Positions 14,979 through 20,447 of a DNA stretch of 20,447 nt are shown piece by piece; position 1 is the first letter of the stretch, and each line of letters begins with the position of its first letter. The stretch is taken from NCBI GenBank assembly GCA_009778835.1, contig WRFK01000006.1, forward strand, positions 1 through 20,447, in the 5' to 3' direction. The notes beneath the pieces are model-generated. The model did not search any database and was not told where the DNA came from. It was given only the letters and a program-made list of their open reading frames with translations. Position numbers and translations under genes: made by a program. The stretch comes from Spirochaetaceae bacterium. GTDB lineage: Bacteria > Spirochaetota > Spirochaetia > CADAEX01.

Positions 14979-17777
14979 TTAAGGTAAGGTAGGCGCTGGA
15001 GTTTGCGGTATATCCCTGAACGTTGGCAATGTACGATTGCTAGTACTCAAGTTACCACCCGGTATATTCCAAACAGTGGTATTCCAGCCACTAAACACTG
15101 TGCTATAAGCAGTACCAGTGCCTGTTAAAATCATATCTTCGCCATCCGGGTATGCTGCTCCAACACCGGTGCCAAAGTTTGTACCTGCAGGTCCGGTCAT
15201 ATCTGTTCGCGCATTGTTTGTGATTAGTCCTCCTGTTACATAACGCCCTGCAACACGACCAAACAGGTTTTGATTTGTATCTCCTGGCAGGATAAGAAAT
15301 AGATTTTTATTAAGCGCTACGCAGGATTCAACATAGATATTGGCGTTTTGGAACCACCCCACTATGCCGCCAACTCCGCCCCTACCGCTAACATCGCCGG
15401 TTGCGTAACAGTATCTTACTGTTACATTAGGATTACAACCTCCAAATAGGCCGCCAATTTGTGTATCGTTACCTATTACATTGCCTGTAGCATAGCTGTT
15501 TTCTACTATGCTATCGTTTCCGATAAAGCCTACCAGTCCACCGCCCCAACTAGAGCTTGATTCAACATCGCTCGTGGCATAGCATTTTCTCACTGTACCG
15601 TAGTTCTGTCCCACTAAACCACCAATTCCTCTTACTCCAACCATTTTGCTGCCTGTGCCAGCAACATAGCAATTTTCCACTGTGCCATTGTTGTATCCAA
15701 CCACTCCACCAACATAATTACTACCAGTAACTTTGGCATTAAGTAAACCAAGGTTTTTTATCTCGCTGGTTAAATCTGTATAGCCAAACAGACCCTGGTT
15801 GTTATCGCCTGGATTATTAATATTGAGGTTAGAAATGGTATTACCCTGACCGTCAAATATGCCAGCGAATCTAGTAGAAGCGCTGCTTGCCCCAATGGGT
15901 GTCCAATTGCCGTAACTCGACAAATTAATATTTCCAGTTAATCTATAAGTTCCGCCAAGATTATTTCTTATATCATCAAGGTCAGTAGCATCTGTAACAG
16001 ATAGAGCTCCACCAGGCGCTGTATTCAATCCAATTGTAAATGTTGCAACATTTGACTGAATACCATCGATAGTTACTCTGAAATAATAACTGCCTGACGG
16101 GGTAAGCATCGAAGAGTTTATGGTTAGTGTAGCGGTGTTATTTACAACACTGGGTGTTGATGTTGTTACACCTGTTGCAGCAGTTGTCGTGGCTGTTCCT
16201 GCCAAAGTGGTGTACCATGTTATTGTACCTGTTTGTCCATTAGCAATATTTACTGTGGTTACAGGGAAAGTAACTCCACCTTTCGTGCCTGCATTTAATG
16301 AACCATTTTGATTACCAACTGTTACAGATTTTACTGTTACTGTTGCTACATTGGAATGCACCGAAGTAGCTCCTTGCTCGCTTACAACACAATAATAGTA
16401 ATAGATTCCAGTACTAAGACCTGTTGGTATCGCATAGCTGGTATTAGTTGCGCCTGCAATGATCGTACCAGTTGTATTATTGTTAGCTGTATTTGAATAC
16501 CATTGATAGCTTAACGTTACACTTGGAGTAACTGTAGCTGCTATTGTGAGGCTTCCGGTTATAGCGCCCTGCCCTACAGAAGTATTTACAGCAGGCTGAG
16601 TATTTATGTTAATAACCGGCGTTGCTGTTGCCGGGAATATAGCTGTTACAACTCCGCTATTTGCAGAGTTAGTAACTGTAGTTGCTCCTGTAACAGTAAA
16701 GAAGTTTGTACCCACTCCGTTGAACGTAAAACCAGACACAGGTGTTAGTGTAATGGTTGCTGTATAAGCTGTAGCATAAACAAATGGATTATTAACAGGC
16801 GCCCATGTTACTGTGCCTGTGTATTGCGCTGTTGGAGTAATTGTAGTTACAGGTGTTGCTCCTCCCACAGGAGCAGTTACTCCTGATATTGTACCCAGAG
16901 TAACCGGTACTAATGGCGCTACAGTTAAAGTTTTTGATGCCATTCGTACTACATCTGCTTCATTCGTTGCGATAAGTGTTACAGAGTATGTATCCCCATT
17001 TTGTAAAAGTGCAGAATTAGCAATGGTTACGCTATGATTAATACCAACAGAAGTTATCGCAGAGCTTGTACCTTCAGGACTCCAAAGACTCCATGTGCTT
17101 CCATTAAATGTCCTATTGTAAGTATCTGTTATATTAAGTGCCTGGCAGATTATTACCAGCTTATTTGCATCTGATAGGTCTCCTTTTAATATTTCTTGCC
17201 ATGAAATATCTAAGCCGTAATTACTTATACCAGCTTTAGCTATCATATTTGTGTCTATTTCTGCAGGATAATCTGTACATGTCAGGTTAAGTATTATATA
17301 TGGTTCAAATTCACGGATTGTTTCACGTTCTTTTAATCTAAGCCTTAAACTGTAAACTTCCCCTATTTCTGCATTTGTTATCCTCATTTGCATTTGATCT
17401 TTGAGTTCATGTTTTACTTCTATTGTTCCGGAAAAAGGCGATGCTGTAAATTCCACATTTTTGTAGTCAGGAGCTTCTGTTCTTGTAAATTCTTCCCATA
17501 CACCCCCACCTATGGAGTAATCAAGATATGTAAGAATTTCAAAGTTTTTTGGGTTTCTGAGTCTTAGGGTAATAACAGAATCTTTCTCAATCAGGTTTGG
17601 ATAAGTAAAACCCTGCAGGTTTATGAGCATCCCGCCTGTAATGGAATGGCCTACTACAGTGGCAGTATTTGTATATTTATCCAGATATTCCGGAATTGAT
17701 TTATCATAAAGATCACAAGTTGTTGTTATAAAAAACAATAAAAAAATTGGAATAATTAAAAATATATATTTTTTCAT
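14979..17777 (-). CDS. Large surface protein with Ig-like domains and GLUG repeats
   Basis: The 932-residue product has a signal sequence with C21 in TTTC, a weak spirochaete-type lipobox, so it is probably a surface lipoprotein. Residues about 30-285 are a beta-rich unassigned region. About 286-390 resembles a bacterial Ig-like/YDG-type repeat (SGFTFNGVG...TVTNSANSGVV), 393-483 an Ig-like domain (SYQWYSN...YYCVVS) and 484-583 a third related one. Residues about 590-825 contain five GLUG motifs (GGVVGYNNGTVENCY, GGLVGQNYGTVRKCY, GGGLVGF, GGLFGG, GGIVGWF), a beta-helix pattern common in bacterial adhesins. Residues about 890-932 end in a proline-rich tail. AAGGAAG lies just before the ATG. Its coding DNA is richer in G+C than the neighbours, and threonine and asparagine are very abundant. 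Confidence 0.88.
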   Translation of the reverse strand: MKKYIFLIIPIFLLFFITTTCDLYDKSIPEYLDKYTNTATVVGHSITGGMLINLQGFTYPNLIEKDSVITLRLRNPKNFEILTYLDYSIGGGVWEEFTRTEAPDYKNVEFTASPFSGTIEVKHELKDQMQMRITNAEIGEVYSLRLRLKERETIREFEPYIILNLTCTDYPAEIDTNMIAKAGISNYGLDISWQEILKGDLSDANKLVIICQALNITDTYNRTFNGSTWSLWSPEGTSSAITSVGINHSVTIANSALLQNGDTYSVTLIATNEADVVRMASKTLTVAPLVPVTLGTISGVTAPVGGATPVTTITPTAQYTGTVTWAPVNNPFVYATAYTATITLTPVSGFTFNGVGTNFFTVTGATTVTNSANSGVVTAIFPATATPVININTQPAVNTSVGQGAITGSLTIAATVTPSVTLSYQWYSNTANNNTTGTIIAGATNTSYAIPTGLSTGIYYYYCVVSEQGATSVHSNVATVTVKSVTVGNQNGSLNAGTKGGVTFPVTTVNIANGQTGTITWYTTLAGTATTTAATGVTTSTPSVVNNTATLTINSSMLTPSGSYYFRVTIDGIQSNVATFTIGLNTAPGGALSVTDATDLDDIRNNLGGTYRLTGNINLSSYGNWTPIGASSASTRFAGIFDGQGNTISNLNINNPGDNNQGLFGYTDLTSEIKNLGLLNAKVTGSNYVGGVVGYNNGTVENCYVAGTGSKMVGVRGIGGLVGQNYGTVRKCYATSDVESSSSWGGGLVGFIGNDSIVENSYATGNVIGNDTQIGGLFGGCNPNVTVRYCYATGDVSGRGGVGGIVGWFQNANIYVESCVALNKNLFLILPGDTNQNLFGRVAGRYVTGGLITNNARTDMTGPAGTNFGTGVGAAYPDGEDMILTGTGTAYSTVFSGWNTTVWNIPGGNLSTSNRTLPTFRDIPQTPAPTLP

Positions 17778-17822
17778 ACGGTTCTTCCTTTTTTAGTAGC
17801 TTACTTATCGTTCTTTTTTCAT

Positions 17823-19376
17823 TCACCAAAAAAAGTCTTTATCGCCATACCTCCTTAATTGTATTGCTTCGAGCAAACTTTCATGCTCAATATCAACAGA
17901 TGGATTACCTTTCATATCTGAAAATGTTCTTGCCAGTTTCATTACCGAATGTACTGCGCGGGATGAAAACGAAAACTTTTTTACTGCTTTGGATAAAATA
18001 TCTTTGCTGCTTTCTGAAAGTTTAATAAACATATTACAATCTGATGGAGGAATTCTGCTGTTTCTTTTATATACAAAATCTTTAAATCTCTCTTTTTGAA
18101 TATCTACAGCACTTTGAACCATCTTGTAATATTCTTCTCCTGAGTCATTATTGTTTTCCGTTAGTACTTCACTTTCAACAGGCATAACAGGTATTCGTAT
18201 ATCAATCCTGTCAATAAGTGCGCCCCCTACCCGTTTCCAGTATCGATAAACATCGATATCTGTACAGTGGCATACGGAATCATCTTTTCCCCTGTTCCCG
18301 CATGGACAAGGATTTGCAGCCATTACGATTTGGAAATCTGCAGGGAACCAGCAATTTTTACCTGCTCTTGCAAGATAGACTTTCCCATTTTCAACAGGTT
18401 CCCTAAGGCACTGCAAAATACTTTTGCGGAATTCAGGAGTCTCATCAAGAAAAAGTACCCCTTTATGAGCAAGTGAAATTTCTCCGGGTTTTATATTTCT
18501 TCCCCCGCCTATAAGCCCTTCCATTGAAGATGTATGATGAGGAGATCTGTATGGCGGGCGTGTTATTAAGCCAGAGCCATTTTTTAAAAGCCCTGCAAGA
18601 GAGTAGATGCGTGTAACTTCTATGGAGTCTTCTAAATCCAGATCCGGCAACAGGGAAACAAGCCTTGAGCCTGCCAAAGTTTTTCCGCTGCCTGGGGGAC
18701 CAAATAAAATTATATTATGCATACCTGCGGCTGCAACTGATAACGCTTGTTTAAGGTATTCATGCCCTTTGATATCTGAAAGAGGATTCTCTTTTATGTG
18801 GTCTTTAAACTCCTCTTTTTCGCTATTTTGTGGTTTTAAATCATACGCAGTATCAGGTAAAATATCTTCTGATATTTTTTTAAGTACATCGACTGCTTCC
18901 GTAAGATGGCTGCAAGGATAAATTCTTTCTGCTTTTGATGATAATGCTTCTTCTATATTCCCTTCAGGCACTATATACGCATATACCCCTTCTACTTGTC
19001 CTGCAATTACAGCAGAAAGAACTCCATTTACAGGCCTTATTACGCCGGAAAGTTGCAATTCTCCAAGCACCATAATTTTATATTCTCTATTCTCTCCCAA
19101 AAGACCGCTTTTCTGTAGGATTGAAATAGCTATCGATAAATCAAATGATGCCCCTTCTTTCTTGATCCCCGCAGGGGCAAGGTTAACAACAATACGTTTT
19201 CCGGGAAAATCATAAGAAGAGTTTTTAATTGCGATTCTTACCCTTTCAACAGACTCTTTTACTGCTGTATCGGGCATGCCAACAAGATTTACCCCAGGTA
19301 TGCCGGGACGTAAATCTGCTTCAACACTGACAATATCCCCTTCAAAGCCTCCGGGAGAATAACTAATAATATTCAT
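17823..19376 (-). CDS. comM: YifB/ComM-type magnesium-chelatase-like AAA+ ATPase
   Basis: ComM/YifB is a hexameric AAA+ helicase that promotes branch migration during natural transformation; outside competent species its role is less clear. The 517 residues match. Residues 1-200 form the ChlI-like N-domain (VEADLRPGIPGVNLVGMPD). The ATPase has Walker A GPPGSGKT (226-233), Walker B LFLDE (308-312) and the insert NPCPCG with C357, C359, C369 and C371 that can hold a zinc. The GALIDRIDIRI arginine-finger region follows (about 387-397). A C-terminal Mg-chelatase helical domain completes it. It follows rnhA by 53 bases with no clear ribosome binding site. Confidence 0.94.
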   Translation of the reverse strand: MNIISYSPGGFEGDIVSVEADLRPGIPGVNLVGMPDTAVKESVERVRIAIKNSSYDFPGKRIVVNLAPAGIKKEGASFDLSIAISILQKSGLLGENREYKIMVLGELQLSGVIRPVNGVLSAVIAGQVEGVYAYIVPEGNIEEALSSKAERIYPCSHLTEAVDVLKKISEDILPDTAYDLKPQNSEKEEFKDHIKENPLSDIKGHEYLKQALSVAAAGMHNIILFGPPGSGKTLAGSRLVSLLPDLDLEDSIEVTRIYSLAGLLKNGSGLITRPPYRSPHHTSSMEGLIGGGRNIKPGEISLAHKGVLFLDETPEFRKSILQCLREPVENGKVYLARAGKNCWFPADFQIVMAANPCPCGNRGKDDSVCHCTDIDVYRYWKRVGGALIDRIDIRIPVMPVESEVLTENNNDSGEEYYKMVQSAVDIQKERFKDFVYKRNSRIPPSDCNMFIKLSESSKDILSKAVKKFSFSSRAVHSVMKLARTFSDMKGNPSVDIEHESLLEAIQLRRYGDKDFFW

Positions 19377-19429
19377 GAAATAAATAACAGGAAATAAAGT
19401 GATTTTGATTCAATAATCAGAAAGGATTT

Positions 19430-19912
19430 TTATATTTTTTTGTTAGCAGCATTTATCTCTTTTTTTACAAGAGCATCGCACTCTTCATTCCATCTGTCGC
19501 CTGAGTGCCCTTTTACCCATTCCCATTCAGGATTTATCTTGTCTGAAAGGTTTTTAAGGGTTATCCATAATTCTTTATTTTTTACATCTTTTTTATTAGC
19601 TGTTTTCCAGCCATTTTTAAGCCATGCCACTATCCAGCTTGTTATACCATTTTTTACATATGCAGAATCTGTAAAAACTCTTACCTTTTGATTGCCGGAG
19701 ACTTTACTTCCCAAAGAGTTTTTATATGCTTCAAGAGCTTTTATTACAGCAGTCAGCTCCATCTTATTGTTTGTTGTATCTTTGTCGCAACCTGAGCTTT
19801 TATATATTTTTTCGTTGGAAATTATTACATAGCCCCATCCGCCCGGGCCTGGATTCCCGGAACAACCACCATCTGTATATATATCAATTCTGCTTTTTTT
19901 GGTTTGATCCAT
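19430..19912 (-). CDS. rnhA: Ribonuclease HI
   Basis: RNase HI removes RNA from RNA-DNA hybrids during replication and R-loop clearing. The 160 residues match the single-domain bacterial enzyme. The catalytic set is complete: D14 (IYTDGGCSGNPGPGGW), E52 (NNKMEL), D82 (FTDSAYV), H136 (VKGHSGD) and D146. The basic handle (WLKNGWKTANKKDV, about 97-110) is present. It is the first gene of the leftward run, after a 176-base divergent region; GGCGGA stands 10-15 bases before the ATG. Confidence 0.97.
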   Translation of the reverse strand: MDQTKKSRIDIYTDGGCSGNPGPGGWGYVIISNEKIYKSSGCDKDTTNNKMELTAVIKALEAYKNSLGSKVSGNQKVRVFTDSAYVKNGITSWIVAWLKNGWKTANKKDVKNKELWITLKNLSDKINPEWEWVKGHSGDRWNEECDALVKKEINAANKKI

Positions 19913-20042
19913 AATTTATTTCCGCCATTCAAATATACTGTGCAACACTGCAATCCAATTAGAGAACTTTAATACAGACCATAAGAGAGTTCAAGCTAAT
20001 TTTCATATTTTTTTATATTAAAAGTAGTTTTTAAATAATATC

Positions 20043-20070
20043 TTGACTTATAAAATGTATTAGTCATAAT
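20043..20070 (+). promoter_or_regulatory. Promoter of the rightward AAA+-type gene
   Basis: TTGACT (20043-20048) and CATAAT (20065-20070) are separated by 16 bases. The start ATG at 20089 is about 12 bases after the predicted transcript start, with GGAGAGGGG just upstream as a strong ribosome binding site, so the leader is very short. Confidence 0.55.
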
Positions 20071-20088
20071 CTAATATGGAGAGGGGTA

Positions 20089-20447
20089 ATGAGAGAACAA
20101 CTAATAAAAAAGAATGAAGAGTTTATAAAAATACTTCCTGCATGGGCTCAGGAACTTTCAAATAAATATTGTTCAAAAACTGCAAATCTTTATATTTTAA
20201 ACGGAAATATCCGCGATTTTATTCCAAACAAGATGTATGAAGATGTATTTGATTTTGTAAGGATACAGGAATTTATTTCTGATGTCCTATTTGGGAATGA
20301 AGGTATAAATATTTATTTTGATATGTCATCTGGTGTTAACTTTCTTTCTCAGGATATGCAGAAAGAATATCTTAAAACACTTAAATCAGTATATCCCGAT
20401 ATAACCTATGAGGATTTTTTATCTCATGATCCGACCAAAGCATTTAA
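20089..20447 (+). CDS. N-terminal part of a probable AAA+-type ATPase (cut by window edge)
   Basis: I translated this open frame by eye: ATG 20089 through the last base gives 119 residues with no stop, then two bases of the next codon. The start MREQLIKKNEEFIKILPAWA, the motif YILNGNIRDF and the later INIYFDMSSGVNF recall the N-terminal region of a family of spirochaete and other bacterial AAA-type ATPases (Walker A expected beyond the window). That assignment is tentative because no ATPase motif lies inside the window. No signal peptide. It is transcribed away from rnhA from its own promoter. Confidence 0.6.
   Translation, partial: MREQLIKKNEEFIKILPAWAQELSNKYCSKTANLYILNGNIRDFIPNKMYEDVFDFVRIQEFISDVLFGNEGINIYFDMSSGVNFLSQDMQKEYLKTLKSVYPDITYEDFLSHDPTKAF

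Noticed and set aside
16120..17037. Plus-strand open frames inside the surface-protein gene
   Set aside because: They arise from the biased threonine/valine codons on the opposite strand and resemble no protein.

Overview
The window looks like an AT-rich, diderm bacterial chromosome, most likely a spirochaete (Treponema-like). This is inferred from several things: relaxed spirochaete-type lipoboxes, outer-membrane beta-barrel proteins with signal peptides, a GLUG-motif surface protein, and a gene set with the look of treponemal chromosomes (ispG next to a TPR protein; an HtrA beginning with a short membrane anchor). No tRNA, rRNA, transposase, phage gene or CRISPR array was seen. The coding is dense and mostly housekeeping.

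Layout. (1) Positions 1-3320, minus strand: a lipoprotein, ispG, a secreted TPR protein and uvrA (runs off the left edge) form one compact operon with gaps of at most 12 bases and one 4-base overlap. (2) Positions 3321-3684 are non-coding and hold about 3.2 copies of a 65-bp tandem repeat built round a hairpin; the last copy runs into the 3' end of mutS2. (3) Positions 3685-8090, minus strand: a small cysteine-rich protein, murI, rsgA and mutS2, overlapping or nearly touching. murI carries an in-frame palindromic segment near its C-terminus. (4) Positions 8158-11174 are the main plus-strand block: a pentapeptide-like protein coupled by a 4-base overlap to a metallo-beta-lactamase-fold protein, then two paralogous beta-barrel proteins separated by intergenic hairpins. 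(5) Positions 11230-14882, minus strand: htrA, uvrB and an SH3-domain lipoprotein, overlapping or closely spaced. (6) Positions 14979-19912, minus strand: rnhA, a comM-type AAA+ gene and a large surface protein with Ig-like and GLUG repeats. (7) A divergent promoter region leads rightward into a partial AAA+-type gene cut by the window end.

How the genes relate. Nucleotide excision repair is represented by uvrA and uvrB in two separate operons. rsgA (30S maturation GTPase) and mutS2 (in Bacillus a ribosome-collision rescue factor) overlap, a coherent ribosome-linked pair. Envelope functions recur: murI for peptidoglycan precursors, the htrA protease, three lipoproteins or likely lipoproteins, two barrels and one likely adhesin.

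I found no convincing wholly new system. The best candidates for a closer look are the 65-bp hairpin repeat with paired stem changes, the palindrome inside murI, the small pentapeptide/MBL operon with an altered metal motif, and the hairpins around the two barrel genes.
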